DNA of 64,000 nt from Tiliqua scincoides (Eukaryota; Chordata; Lepidosauria; Squamata; Scincidae): NCBI RefSeq assembly GCF_035046505.1, contig NC_089822.1:268843024-268907023 (forward strand). Reading direction: 5' to 3'. Shown piece by piece: positions 32,269 to 43,419 of this stretch. The notes beneath the pieces were generated by a model. It ran no database searches. It worked only from the letters and a program-made list of their open reading frames with translations, and was not told where the DNA came from. Positions within the stretch are counted from its first letter, which is position 1; every line of letters begins with the position of its first letter. The translations under genes and the position numbers were made by a program.

Positions 32269-33430
32269 ACACTGATGTACATGAAACCGCTGGGAGAGAT
32301 CATCCGGGGGTTTGGAGTGGGGTGTCATCAATATGCTGATGACACCCAGCTCTATGTCTCCTTTCCTCCAGACTCCAGGGTGGCAGTTGAGGGTCTGGAG
32401 CGCTGTCTGGAAGCAGTGAGAATCTGGATGGGGGCTAATAAGCTGAAATTAAATCCGGATAAGACAGAGGCTCTCCTGGTTTGGAAATCCTCGATGCAGG
32501 TACTGGACTATCGGCTTGCTCTGAATGGGGTTGCACTCCCTCTGAAGGAGCAGGTCCGCAGCTTGGGGGTCCACCTGGAGTCGCAGCTGCTCCTGGATTC
32601 CCAGGTGGCGGCTGTGGCTAGGGGGGTCTTCGCTCAGCTTCAGCTGCTGCGCCAGCTGCGGCCGTACTTGGATCGGGCAGACCTGGCCACGGTGATCCAT
32701 GCCACGGTGACATCGAGGTTAGATTATTGTAACGCGCTTTATGTGGGGCTGCCCCTGAAGACGGTTCGGAAACTGCAATTAGTGCAGAATGCGGCAGCTC
32801 GTGTGGTCACTGGAGCTAGGTGGTTTGACTCTGTCAGCCCGCTTCTCCGGGGGCTGCATTGGCTGCCCATTCGTTTCCGGGCCCAATTCAAGGTGCTGGT
32901 TTTGACCTTTAAAGCCCTATACTGCTCTGGGCCAGGGTATCTCAGAGATCACCTACTTCCGTACAATCCGGCTCGTCCTCTTAGGTCATCAGAGAAGGCC
33001 TTTTTACAAGTGCCGCCGCCTAAGGAGGTACGTGGGGTGGCAGCAAGAAATAGGGCCTTTTCAGTAGTGGCACCAACATTATGGAACTCCCTTCCCCTTG
33101 ACTTGAGAATGGCTCCCTCTCTTGAGACTTTTTGGCGAGGCCTGAAGACGTTTTTGTTTAAAGGAGCCTTCTGAGTGCATGGCCTTTTTAAACATCTTTT
33201 CTGTATTTTTTAAGTATTTTTACAGGCCTGATTCCTCTGATTTGCTACATTTTGCTCTTTTTATCTGAGTTTTTATCTGATTATGGTTTTTATGGTTATA
33301 TGTTTTTATTTGTGGTTAAATTATGTTTTTAATCTGTTTTTAATATGTTGTGAGCCGCCCTGGGTCCCTTTGGGGAGAAGGGCGGCATATAAATAAAGTT
33401 TATTATTATTATTATTATTATTATTATTCT
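32269..33430 (+). mobile_element. L2 LINE, 5'-truncated, open reading frame kept
   Basis: The frame 32266-33174 encodes 302 residues of an L2 reverse transcriptase. It has YADDTQLYVSFPP (catalytic Asp pair), NKLKLNPDKTEALLVW, TSRLDYCNALYVGLPLKTVR, LHWLPIRFRAQFKVLVLTFK and APTLWNSLPLDLRMAPSLET, and ends FLFKGAF. The 3' untranslated part has the L2 end (GTGAGCCGCCCTGGGTCCC) and an ATT/TTA repeat to about 33427. Upstream palm and endonuclease regions are missing. The intact frame indicates a young copy. It lies in the intron between the ZNF-3 SCAN and middle exons. Confidence 0.88.
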
Positions 33431-33469
33431 GACATTCCATCCAGGAGTTCAGGCTGCTGTCACTGGCTC

Positions 33470-33575
33470 CTTCCTCTCCTCCTATCCTCACTGCAACCCC
33501 GTTAGGCAGAGAGATGGAAACTGGCCCAAAGTCATCCAGGAGGTGTGACAGCGAAGCAAGAATTGGAACCCAGAT
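33470..33575 (+). mobile_element. MIR-like SINE fragment
   Basis: TCACTGCAACCCCGTTAGGC, CTGGCCCAAAGTCATCCAGG and AGAATTGGAACCCAGATCTC correspond to the MIR core and tail order. Diverged. Confidence 0.4.
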
Positions 33576-33700
33576 CTCAATGGCAGTGTCTGTGTCTTGC
33601 ATGCAGAATGTCCCAGGCTCAATCTCCGGCAGCATCACCACAGAGACCTGGGAGGGATCCCCAGAGAGCCACAGTCAGTCAGTGCAGACCATGCTGGGCT
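33576..33700 (+). mobile_element. tRNA-derived SINE, squamate type, diverged
   Basis: TCTTGCATGCAGAATGTCCC, AGGCTCAATCTCCGGC (box B-like) and AGAGACCTGGGAGGGATCC. Same head as at 28308 but with a body segment. Confidence 0.4.
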
Positions 33701-33850
33701 AGAGGACTAAGGGTGTGACTTGGGACAGGGCAGATTCCTACATTCACACGCTGCCCCATCACAGGGAACAGCATTCTGGTACCCCAAACAACCAACAGGA
33801 CAGGAATCAGATTTGCATTCGTTTCTGAAAACAGGAGGCTGCCTTAAACC

Positions 33851-35085
33851 ATAAGAACATAAGAACAGCCCCACTGGATCAGGCCATAGGCCCATCTAGT
33901 CCAGCTTCCTGTATCTCACAGCGGCCCACCAAATGTCCCAGGGAGCACACCAGATAACAAGAGACCTCATCCTGGTGCCCTCCCTTGCATCTGGCATTCT
34001 GACATAACCCATTTCTGAAATCAGGAGGTTGCGCATACACATCATGGCTTGTAACCCGTAATGGATTTTTCCTCCAGAAACTTGTCCAATCCCCTTTTAA
34101 AGGCGTCTAGGCTAGATGCCAGCACCACATCCTGTGGCAAGGAGTTCCACAGACCGACCACACGATGAGTAAAGAAATATTTCCTTTTGTCTGTCCTAAC
34201 CCGCCCAACGCTCAATTTTAGAGAATGTCCCCTGGTTCTGGTGTTATGTGAGAGTGTAAAGAGCATCTCCCTATCCACTCTGTCCATTCCCTGCATAATT
34301 TTGTATATCTCAATCATGTCCCCCCTCAAGCGTCTCTTTTCTAGGCTGAAGAGGCCCAAATGCTGTAGCCTTTCCTCATAAGGAAGGTGCCCCAGCCCCG
34401 TAATCATCTTAGTCGCTCTCTTTTGCACCTTTTCCATTTCCACTATGTCTTTTTTGAGATGCGGCGACCAGAACTGGACACAATACTCCAGGTGTGGCCT
34501 TACCATAGATTTGTACAACGGCATTATAATACTAGCCGTTTTGTTCTCAATACCCTTCCTAATGATCCCAAGCATAGAATTGGCCTTTTTCACTGCCGCC
34601 GCACATTGGGTCGACACTTTTATCGACCTGTCCACCACCACCCCAAGATCTCTCTCCTGATCTGTCACAGACAGCTCAGAACCCATCAGCCTATATCTAA
34701 AGTTTTGATTTTTTGCCCCAATGTGCATGACTTTACACTTACTGACATTGAAGCGCATCTGCCATTTTGCTGCCCATTCTGCCAGTCTGGAGAGATCCTT
34801 CTGGAGCTCCTCACAATCACTTCTGTTCTTTACCACTCGGAAAAGTTTGGTGTCGTCCGCAAACTTAGCCACTTCTCTGCTCAACCCTGTCTCCGGTCAT
34901 TTATGAAGAGGTTGAAAAGCACCGGTCCCAGGACAGATCCTTGGGGCACACCGCTTTTCACCTCTCTCCATTGTGAAAATTGCCCATTGACACCCACTCT
35001 CTGCTTCCTGGCCTCCAACCAGTTCTCAATCCATGAGAGGACCTGTCTTCTAATTCCTCTAAAACCAGGAGTCAAATCACTGGTT
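33851..35085 (-). mobile_element. CR1 LINE with reverse-transcriptase domain
   Basis: The longest CR1 copy here, reverse-oriented. Sense order: [20 protein letters not shown], then [20 protein letters not shown], then, in another frame, KFADDTKLFRVV, ELSVTDQERDLGVVVDRSIK, MVRPHLEYCVQFWSPHLKKD, LPYEERLQHLGLFSLEKRRL and FLEEKSITGYKP. These are reverse-transcriptase blocks up to the thumb. The frame breaks once, at about 34884, between the GVPQGS and FADD blocks. The 3' end shows the octamer repeat at 33853-33868. 5'-truncated. Confidence 0.88.
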
Positions 35086-35556
35086 CATCCAAGCCAGACA
35101 GGGATGGCCCTCTCATGAGGCCAATTGACGGTCCAATCCTATGGGCCTTCTGCAGAACTTCCACTCTGCTGTCACAGAAGGCTCAGGGATGCTGCGAACA
35201 TCATGCTGCCACTGGGCCATTTGGAGCTGCCAATGTAAAGTATCGACAGCCGCGTGTGCACGCCAACACAGAGCTTGGGCTCTGCTGACCTTGGCAAGTT
35301 GGTGGCAGAGGTATGTCATGGGCAGGGAGGAGGTGGTTCAGGGGAGTTTTCGGGTGGAGGGCAGAGGGTGGATCCTGACAGCAGCAAGATGTGCCAGGAT
35401 CCTACCTCCTCTTTCCCAGGTCATCCCGCCCCCTTTTTCTCCTCAGTGTTATGTCAGCTACAAAGCTGGTATGGGTCAGAGGAGACCCACAGGTGGCCAG
35501 GAGGGTGTTGAGGTCTGAACCCAGGAAATCACTCAGGTCCTGTGCACAGGAGGGAA

Positions 35557-35929
35557 TGTGACAAACGCTATGGTGAATAGACTGTTTGTAGCAAGTAACA
35601 AGTAGCAGCTGTTCCTGATTGCTGACTCTGTGCAGCTGAGTGTGGGCGTGCCCTGTGCATAAAACAAGGCCGCAGACAAACGCTCAACGGTGAACGTGTT
35701 GGGTGTTAGGATGTGTAGGAATCAGGATGCCGTATATGTGTGTTGCTGTATGTCGGACCATGTTATGGTAAATATCCTTGTATATAATATATCTTGGTGC
35801 TGGAACCTAACTCTCATGTCAAGTGCTTCTTTGCCTTCTGAGAGATTGCCTTGGACATCAGCCTTGAGTTTCTGTTGCGCTGCCATTTGTTTTTCACTCT
35901 GCTAGAAACTCCTAAACCCTACCACAACA
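35557..35929. mobile_element. Possible solo LTR (weak)
   Basis: A 373-bp block that begins TGTGACAAACG and ends ACCACAACA, with a TATA-like CATAAAAC near the middle and no coding sequence. GAGGG occurs near both ends (35550-35554, 35930-35934), though two bases separate the left copy from the TG. Family not identified. It may be a chance TG...CA block. Confidence 0.25.
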
Positions 35930-36471
35930 GAGGGCTACCCAAAGGTAAGTAAAAAATATCTTTGGTTGGCCTTCTGGTTGCCCACCCCCCTGTTGCATTA
36001 TTTTCAGTCCTCCATCCTGCTTCCTGTCAGGGTTTGCAGAGAGACAGCTAACAGAATGACAGGTGACAGAGGAGAGAAGGGCTGCATTCAGACAATGGTA
36101 AGTCATTTGCATAATGGGGGGATTTATGAACCACGGATAAGTAAACCACGGATATAGGCATTTGGGGCATTTAACATGCTCTACCATGAAACCACAAATT
36201 GGAAATCTGACACCAAAACTCATGGCAATTTGTCACCATGTCCAAGAACCAATACACAACAGCATCCTGATGCTGGCACCATCACCAACATGAACTACCC
36301 CCTAACAGCTCCACCTCTGAGGGAGCTACAGTAAGCTGTCTCCTGTGCCCCTCCCCCCACTCCCCTAAGAGGCCTGAGCCCTTGGCACCTGCCCAAGCGT
36401 ATCCACCTCCAACACTGGACTGGATCCCAAAGCCAACATCCCATTGGGACTGTCCCATGGAAGACTCTCAC

Positions 36472-37248
36472 CTCTCTTTCCAAGCACCCGGCCTCCTGCC
36501 TCTGTGGTGGGAAGTCCTCTGCCAGGGCCACAGCCTGGTCACAGGTCTGCGGGCAGCCGGCCTTGACCCAGCTCTGTAGCTCCGACGGCAGGATGGCCAG
36601 GAACTGCTCCAGGATCACCAGCTCTAAAATCTGCTCCTTGGAGTGTCTCTCTGGCTTCAGCCAGCGGTGGCACAGATACCACAGGCGGCTGCACGCCTCC
36701 CGGGGCCCTTCCACCTCCTGGTAGCGGAACTCCCTGAAGAGCGTGCGCTGCACGTCCATGGTGACGGAGTCCTCTCGGAGATCATCCCTTGCTTTCCTCA
36801 CACCCTCAGCGCTTCCAGTCTCACTCCACCTGTAGTCACTTTGGGGTTCTTTGCCGAGACAGGCCAAGCCTTTGAACCTTCGGTAGGCCTCAGCCGCTCC
36901 CTCCAAGGAGGCCAGACAGGCTTTCGCGTTCTCCCAGGGCTCAGAGTCCAGCAACTCCGGTTTACGGGACTGTGTTGCCTTCAAGGCTGCCTGTGGGTCC
37001 AAATATTTCAATCGCCTCTCGCCTGGTCCGCTGCCCACAGCGACCTTCTCTGGAGCTTCCTTTTTTATACTTTCATTGTTTGCAGTCCAGAATTCAGGAG
37101 AGGAGCCTCTTGCTCTCTCTGACGCTGCTCCATGTTCAATGCCTGCCTGGCCTCCCTCTTCCAGGCTCCTCCTTGCTGGTCTTCCTTCCTCCAGCTGAGC
37201 CTCATCCTGAAGATCACCACTGGGATTTTTCCCCTTCTCTGGCACCAT
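36472..37248 (-). CDS. ZNF-3 SCAN exon
   Basis: 259 codons from ATG at 37248 ([20 protein letters not shown], aligning with [12 protein letters not shown] of ZNF-2) to the donor AGAGAG then GTGAGA (36471), phase 0. The leader of about 165 residues is acidic. SCAN at about 166-248: [49 protein letters not shown] and [13 protein letters not shown]. The helix pattern is complete. An upstream in-frame ATG (37260, MRHK) exists, but the paralogue favours 37248. Confidence 0.9.
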
Positions 37249-37654
37249 TTTGTGCCTCATGATTACCTCGTCTGAGCCTAGGATGCTCTCTCGCTTGGTA
37301 AAGTTTGGATTTAATTGGAAATGCCAGGAAAACACACACAGAGATGGGTTACCAAGCTCTGTTTAGTTTGATCCTGCAACATCTGTGTGGCGTATTCAGT
37401 TCTGCTGCAACAGACAGAGGCCCCAGGCAAATAAGTCGTTTCAGAAGCAGAAGTGGTTAGAAGGACTTCACCTGGGGAAGAGACAGATGTGCACATATAT
37501 GTGAACTTACAAGAAAAAAACTGAACAATGGACCATTTAAGTGGCTTTGAAAGAAGATCAGACAAATGAATGAAAGAGACCTTGTGCCAGGGGTCCCAGA
37601 GGCCTCTGAGGTGATCAGGTGATTGAGGTTGGACATCACCAATACATGGTTAGA

Positions 37655-37870
37655 TTTTGATTAGACATCAGGGAAAAAATCCTGACAGTAAGGGCAATTC
37701 GGCTGTGGAACAGATAGCCGAGAGAGGTGGTGGACTCTCCCTCACTAGAGATATTCAAGCCAAGGCTGGACAAGCACCTGTTAGAGATGCTCTAAGAGGA
37801 TTTCCTGCCTAAGGCAGGGGGTTGGACTGGATGACCAATTAGGCCCCTTCCAATTATATGATTCTATGGG
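37655..37870 (+). mobile_element. CR1 LINE 3' end, old
   Basis: ATCCTGACAGTAAGGGCAAT, CTCCCTCACTAGAGATATTC, GGACAAGCACCTG and GGGTTGGACTGGATGACC, ending ATATGATTCTATG. The older CR1 type with the ATTCTATG end. Confidence 0.75.
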
Positions 37871-38280
37871 TGAGACCCAGCTTTGTACCTCCTTTCAACT
37901 GGTGCTTAGGCAGCTATGAAAATCCTGAATTGCTGTCTGGAGTTAGGGATGTTCTGGATACAGGTGAACAACTTTAAGGTAAATCCAATCAAGACAGAGG
38001 TGTTATCAGCTACCCAGGAGATCTCTGACCCAGTGTATGGAGTGTCACCCTGCTCTGAATTGGGCTGCACTCCCTTTGAACGTGCCTCTGGATTTGCACC
38101 TCTGCCCAACTTAGACTGGGGTGCCAACCAAGCCTTTTTGTGGATCAAGCAGACCTGACTACAAACTGGTGACGTAAAGACTATGTTACTGTAACACACC
38201 TCACAGGGGTTGTGCTTGAAGATTACTCAGAAACCACAACTAGCACAGAATGCTGCTGGGCAAGTCCTAACCCAGCAATT
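37871..38280 (+). mobile_element. L2 LINE, old and degenerate
   Basis: The translation shows AAMKILNCCLELGMFWIQVN, NFKVNPIKTEVLS and CSELGCTPFE. These correspond to the L2 stretch AVEGLERCLEAVRIWMGANK, LKLNPDKTEALLV and LNGVALPLKE at 32390-32550. Diverged and frameshifted. Confidence 0.6.
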
Positions 38281-38307
38281 TCAACTGGTGTGCCACGGCA
38301 TATTGGT

Positions 38308-38420
38308 GGAAGGGACTGTCACTCCCGAATGGGCCTTTTCAGCCACACTAGACACTGTTCCAGAACCACCATTCAGAGCACGATACCATAGTCTCTCAAG
38401 ACTGAAGGCTGCCAACAAAA
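38308..38420 (+). mobile_element. LINE 3' end (5S-SINE partner family)
   Basis: GGGACTGTCACTCCCGAATG, TTTTCAGCCACACTAGACAC and the tail ATACCATAGTCTCTCAAGAC, TGAAGGCTGCCAAC, then an A-rich end. Plus orientation, 113 bp only. Confidence 0.7.
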
Positions 38421-39159
38421 ACAAAAAAATGTCTGCCGCAGGAGTTTGGAACACAGCAGCTGAAAACAGCTGAAAAAACTATTCTGGGTTCTGCAGCTTA
38501 TTTGTCTACTGTTTTAATATTTACTTACTGTAGCCTGCCTTGGATACTGCCTTCTCTTCCCTTCCCTCCTGGAAAGGAAGGGAAAAAAATATTTTAAAAG
38601 ACACACAAATCAGGTTGGACAGGTGAAAAACAGGATCCTAGACATGACAGGCCTTGGATATGACCAGATCTATGTCGAAAGTTACTCTTCTCCTTCCTGC
38701 CAGCTTAGCTTGTACCTGGGAGTTCCTCTTCCCCGGACAACACTCAAACCTTGGCAGGAGTCTATTCTGGGAGGCAGGTGTGTCCTGGGAAGTAGATGTG
38801 TGACAGCCTGCTCATGTTTTACAATGCAAGACTACTGAAAATGCTAGAGTACAGTATTTGATGTTTCCCATGACTTGGCCATATCCGCCTGGTCAGCTGA
38901 GGGAAGCACCATCCCAGTTTCCACCCCAGGACCTCCTGCTCTTTAGCAAGTCAGGCAGCTGGTCTATCTTGGCACCTTATCTCACTCTGATTGGCGGCAG
39001 CTTCCCCCCCCCCCCCCAAGAGACCTTCCCTGTGATGAAGGAGATTTTACACTTGGAGACACCAAGGGGAGGATTTGCCAAGAGGCAACAACCCCCTTCC
39101 CAGAAATGACTGGTTGCAGAGGGCATGCAGGAACTGCTGCTCGGTGCTCATGGGATGCA

Positions 39160-39435
39160 CAGTCCCAGCTTCAGCACCTGCCTGTATCTCTGCGCCACCT
39201 CCCCAACCCCTGGGACCACCCATCCTGGGGTGGGCGGTTGCAGTGGCCTTCTGTGCCACCAGACAGCCCCAGGTTCAGCACCTGCCTGCATCTCCATGCC
39301 ACCACCCAACCCTTGGGTCCAGCAACCCTGGGGTGGGTGATTTGGTGGCGGCCTTCTGTGCCATCACCCAACATGGGACCGAAGAGTCCCGGGTACAGCA
39401 CCTGCCTGCCACCCTGCGCCACCACCCAACCCCTC
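39160..39435. repeat. Three-copy GC-rich minisatellite
   Basis: CAGCACCTGCCTG recurs at about 39172, 39275 and 39395. Each is followed by a CCACCxCCCAACCC block and a CTGGGGTGGG block. Units are 100 to 120 bp and imperfect. It lies in the putative first intron of ZNF-3. Confidence 0.7.
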
Positions 39436-39919
39436 CTGGATCCTGGCAAGCTGCTGCCAGTCTCAAGCACTGGGAAGGAGAGATCCACAGGGTGCAGTCG
39501 GGCCCTTTTCCTGGCAAGGGGGCTCTTTTCAGGGGGGACACCCAGACCCTGCATGTACAAAACCTGCGCTGAGTAGCAGCACCCACCTAGGTGAGCAGAG
39601 AGCCAGTGTTCTGGCTCCAGGGTGGGCACCACGCTCCTAGGGTGCCAGCCCATGTGGCCACGGGGAAGGGGGCCCATCCCAGCCCAGGGGTGTGGAATCC
39701 TTCGAAAAGCCCCAACCCGCGCGCAAGCGCTTGGGCACCTGCCCCGGCGACCAGTGGGGAGGCTCTGCCTCCCCTGCCTCCCCACACCCCTGGGCTGGGA
39801 GGGGCCCCGAGCCCGGCCCCTTCCTCCCCCCCCCCGCAGGGCTCCCGCAGCGCGCACAGCCCGGGGCGCACGGGGAGCTGCCCAGCCGGGCGCGGCGCAC
39901 GGGCGGACGCGCCCCTCAC

Positions 39920-40080
39920 CTGCCCAGCGAGCGTCCCGAGAAGCGAGAGGCCCGACCCCCGCCTGCCTCCCCGCGGAGGAAGAGGAAATGGCCTTCCTCC
40001 CTCCCTCCTCCTCCCAGCGGCTGCTCTGCTCCTCCGCTCTGGCAAGCGGAGCGCGGCTCGGTCTGCTTAACCCTTCGGTG
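39920..40080 (-). other. Putative ZNF-3 first (non-coding) exon
   Basis: From the GGGTTAA motif to the donor CTGGGCAG then GTGAGG at 39919. About 160 nt, GC-rich, with no conserved ATG frame into the SCAN exon identified. Confidence 0.5.
40061..40079 (-). promoter_or_regulatory. Shared GGGTTAA promoter motif, ZNF-3
   Basis: Minus strand CCGAAGGGTTAAGCAGACCG. See the ZNF-2 counterpart. Confidence 0.55.
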
Positions 40081-40119
40081 CCCCTCGCCCGGCAAGCAGG
40101 ACTGGCAGCCCCATCCTAG

Positions 40120-40760
40120 GCCTACAGGCTGCCCAGTGGTCTCCTTTGAGCCACATCAGCTACATAGTCCAAGCAGAGAGGGGGGGAAGAGCAGGCTGAA
40201 AAAGGGGGATAGGATGTGTGTTTGCTGCGGGGAACCACCCCTTCCAGCCCACTTCCCATTTCTGATCCGCCCAGAAACCCCCTTGCCCCCTGCCCCACCC
40301 AAGCAGCACACTTCGATCTGGCAGTTTCCAGAGGCCTTTAAGGGCAGCCCCAGGTACAGAGAGCTGCAGTAGTCCAGCCAAGAAGTGATCTGCTTGCAAT
40401 CACTGCCTGTCCAGGATAGGCCACAGCAGGCTTTGAAGGGAGTGTTGGAGCACCGTGGGGTGTCCAGCTAGGGCATTTTGTGGGACCGAGGGGGCTATGG
40501 GGTCAGCTGCTCTGCCAGTTTGTAATTTCCACTCATCCAGGACTGCGGTTGGGCAGCTGGAGGATTAAAAAGGAGTTTGTGTTTGGAGGGGCAGTTTAAG
40601 TTGAGGGGATGGAGGGCAGTTCTGACCCTCTGCAGGCCCTCTTAAAAGAGGTTTAATATGCTTGCTCTCTCTCCAGCCACTCCCATTCCACCACCTGCAG
40701 GAAAGCTCTCTCCACACTGCCTCCTCCTTTCTCCATGATTCATGTTTCTTTTTGTACTTT
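40120..40760. other. Upstream of ZNF-3, nothing recognised
   Basis: No coding similarity, RNA gene or repeat was recognised. Confidence 0.35.
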
Positions 40761-40763
40761 TAC

Positions 40764-40880
40764 CTTGCACATGCCCAATCTTGTCTGATCTTGGAAGCTA
40801 AGCAGGGTCAGGCCTGGTTAGTACTTGGATGGGAGACCGCCTGGGAATACCATAGTCTTTCGAGATTAAAGGTTGCCAAC
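40764..40880 (+). mobile_element. 5S rRNA-derived SINE, short copy
   Basis: ACCTTGCACATGCCCAATCT through TACTTGGATGGGAGACCGCC and TGGGAATACC, then directly CATAGTCTTTCGAGATTAAA, GGTTGCCAACC. The last about 20 bp of the 5S part are missing, the junction lying at the shared TACC. Boxes A and C are kept. Confidence 0.78.
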
Positions 40881-40899
40881 CATTTTTCCTGGAAATGCT

Positions 40900-42330
40900 G
40901 GTTAACTTACATAAGAAGCACCCCACAAAACTAATCCCTATAATAATATTTAGGGTTCTGAGACCAATGGATTGGTCTTAACAATGAACATTCTGCCAGT
41001 CCCTTAAGTGACTGGCTGGTGTGCAGGGCTGCCAACACAGTGTCTGCTACATCTCACACCCCACTTGGGGACCAGGCTAGCCAGGAAGGTTCAGTAATGA
41101 GAAGCTTTAGTTACCCTCCCGGCCGCTCTTGATCCCTGCAGGGACTCCTCAGATTATCTTGATGTAGATTTGAGGAGCCTCCTGGGGAGCATATCCAGGC
41201 TGGACCACAGTATGTGATTCAGTGGCCATGGTTGCTGCCTCAGTCTCCACCCCACTCCATGTCATTTTGGGGCAAAAGGAGACTGTCAAAAAGGGGAGTG
41301 GGAGGCCTGGATATGTCACTAAACACCATGCCACATTCTTGGAATCCCAGAGGCTCTTCCCAACCTGCTTTCATCCTGCCCGTCATGCAACCACCATACA
41401 TTTTCCTATCTCAATTTTCAGTTTGTTTAACCTGCGCTATCAGTGTGCATGTCAGGCAGACAAGTTGGATCCATGGGAGGGATTAGGAGACCTTTGGTCA
41501 GCTGAGGGTGATGGAAGTGGCTGAAAGAAGGTCACAGGCAAGGATGTGCTCACTTCTGAGAGCAGGACAAGGAGGGGTGGAGGAGAAGTTTGTGCAAGAT
41601 CAGTAGGAAGCAAGGGAGTGTTTGTGAAGGGGCACAGTGCAAGGCGAGGTGAGCAGAAGGCTGGGTGGAGGTGGGGGGAGGGCAAGGGGGACACAAGAGA
41701 GAACCAGGAAAAGTCAAAGTGAGAGATGACCAGGGAGAGCCTCGCTCTTGAGTTCCATTCTCTTCCTCTGCCCTTACAGCACTTGTCACATAGCCCCATC
41801 AACCCCAGGTGCCCATGTGGAAAATGCATCCCTTCTTGCTGAATAAGCTTATTCCTTCACTTGGAAAAGAGAAGAAAGAGAAAGGCAGGCAGAACTGTCT
41901 TCAGTTGACCCCCCCACTGGTTTACTTTTTCTCTTTTTTTGTTCGGCGGCGGGTGTGTGTGTGTGTGTGTGTGATCCTAGCAAATAGGGGAAGCTTCCCC
42001 TGGCTCAGGTGCAGAAGGTTTTCCTTCCCCCCTTGGTAGGACAATCCAGTTGACCAAGTGGCTGCAAGATTTGCCCTCCCTTGTGAGTGTTGCACAGGCT
42101 CCCAGAGCTGCCCCTGCAACCCTGGGACATCTGAAGGAGGTTGCTGAACCCTGCGAGCCAACACCACCCAGAAGTGAATGGACTGCTCACACGGCTGCTA
42201 TCTCTTGCTCGGAGAGCAGGAAAGCTCTAAAAGCGTTTAGGATCAGGCCAAGAGCCGAACTGCTGCGAAACAGCTTTCTTCCTCTCTCTTATTTGAAACA
42301 TGCAGAATTGCTGATTTCTTTTCACCACTG
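40900..42330. other. Gap between ZNF-3 and ZNF-4, with a (GT)n microsatellite
   Basis: A GT dinucleotide repeat lies at about 41952-41973. No gene was recognised. Confidence 0.45.
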
Positions 42331-42333
42331 ACT

Positions 42334-43415
42334 GTATTGGCAACCTTCAGTCTCGAAAGACTCTGGTATCGCGCTCTGAAAGGTGGTTCTGGCACAGCGT
42401 CTAGTGTGGCTGAAAAGGCCAATCCAGGAGTGACAATCCCTTCCACACCGGGAGCAAGTGCAGTCTGTCCCTGGTCTGTCTCCCTGGCTATGGGCCTTCC
42501 TTCTTTGCCTCTTAGCCTCAGACTGTTGGCAAAGTGTCTCTTCAAACTGGGAAAGGCCATGCTGCACAGCCTGCCTCCAAGCGGGCCGCTCAGAGGCCAG
42601 GGTTTCCCACTTGTTGAGGTCCATCCCTAAGGCCTTCAGATCCCTCTTGCAGATGTCCTTGCATCGCAGCTGTGGTCTACCTGTAGGGCGCTTTCCTTGC
42701 ACGAGTTCTCCATAGAGGAGATCCTTTGGGATCCGGCCATCATCCATTCTCACGACATGACCAAGCCAACGCAGGCGTCTCTGTTTCAGCAGTGAATACA
42801 TGCTAGGGATTCCAGCACGTTCCAGGACTGTGTTGTTTGGAACTTTGTCCTGCCAGGTGATGCCGAGGATGCGTCGGAGGCAGCGCATGTGGAAAGCGCT
42901 CAGTTTCCTGTCCTGTTGTGAGCGAAGAGTCCATGACTCGCTGCAGTACAGAAGTGTACTCAGGACGCAAGCTCTGTAGACCTGGATCTTGGTATGTTCC
43001 GTCAGCTTCTTGTTGGACCAGACTCTCTTTGTGAGTCTGGAAAACGTGGTAGCTGCTTTACCGATGCGCTTGTTTAGCTCGGTATCGAGAGAATGAGTGT
43101 CGGAGATCGTTGAGCCAAGGTACACAAAGTCATGGACAACCTCCAGTTCATGCTCAGAGATTGTAATTCAGGGAGGTGAGTCCACATCCTGAACCATGAC
43201 CTGTGTTTTCTTCAGGCTGATCGTCAGTCCAAAATCTTGGCAGGCCTTGCTAAAACGATCCATGAGCTGCTGGAGATCTTTGGCAGAGTGGGTAGTGACA
43301 GCTGCATCGTCGGCAAAGAGGAAGTCACGCAGACATTTCAGCTGGACTTTAGATTTTGCTCTCAGTCTGGAGAGGTTGAAGAGCTTCAAGCTCTTCAACC
43401 ACTGACTATGATTGG
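42334..43415 (-). mobile_element. LINE (5S-SINE partner family), longest copy
   Basis: Sense order: KCLRDFLFADDAAVTTHSAK (catalytic FADD), then LGSTISDTHSLDTELNKRIG, STLLYCSESWTLRSQQDRKL, MRCLRRILGITWQDKVPNNT, RRLRWLGHVVRMDDGRIPKD, GELVQGKRPTGRPQLRCKDI, and a C-terminal CTCSRCGRDCHSWIGLFSHT-RRC zinc-knuckle-like motif. A short untranslated tail ends GAGTCTTTCGAGACTGAAGG, TTGCCAA. The FADD part (43168-43440) and the rest (42322-43125) are in different frames. 5'-truncated at the palm domain. A non-LTR LINE; its clade cannot be fixed by eye (RTE/Ingi-Vingi-like are candidates). Confidence 0.8.
43374..43400. repeat. 27-bp palindrome at the 5' edge of the LINE copy
   Basis: GGTTGAAGAGCTT, one base C, then AAGCTCTTCAACC: two perfect 13-bp arms. 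Position and symmetry suggest a microhomology or foldback event at the truncated 5' end. Confidence 0.7.
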
Positions 43416-43419
43416 AGGA

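Larger units (their letters stand above)
39700..40120. promoter_or_regulatory. CpG-rich promoter region of ZNF-3
   Basis: Dense CpG (GCGCGGCGCACGGGCGGACG and similar) around the putative exon 1 and the GGGTTAA motif, about 2.7 kb upstream of the SCAN exon. Open frames on both strands here are a by-product of GC content. Confidence 0.6.

Noticed and set aside
39591-40119. Overlapping 150-230 codon frames on both strands
   Set aside because: Same GC artefact in the ZNF-3 promoter region.
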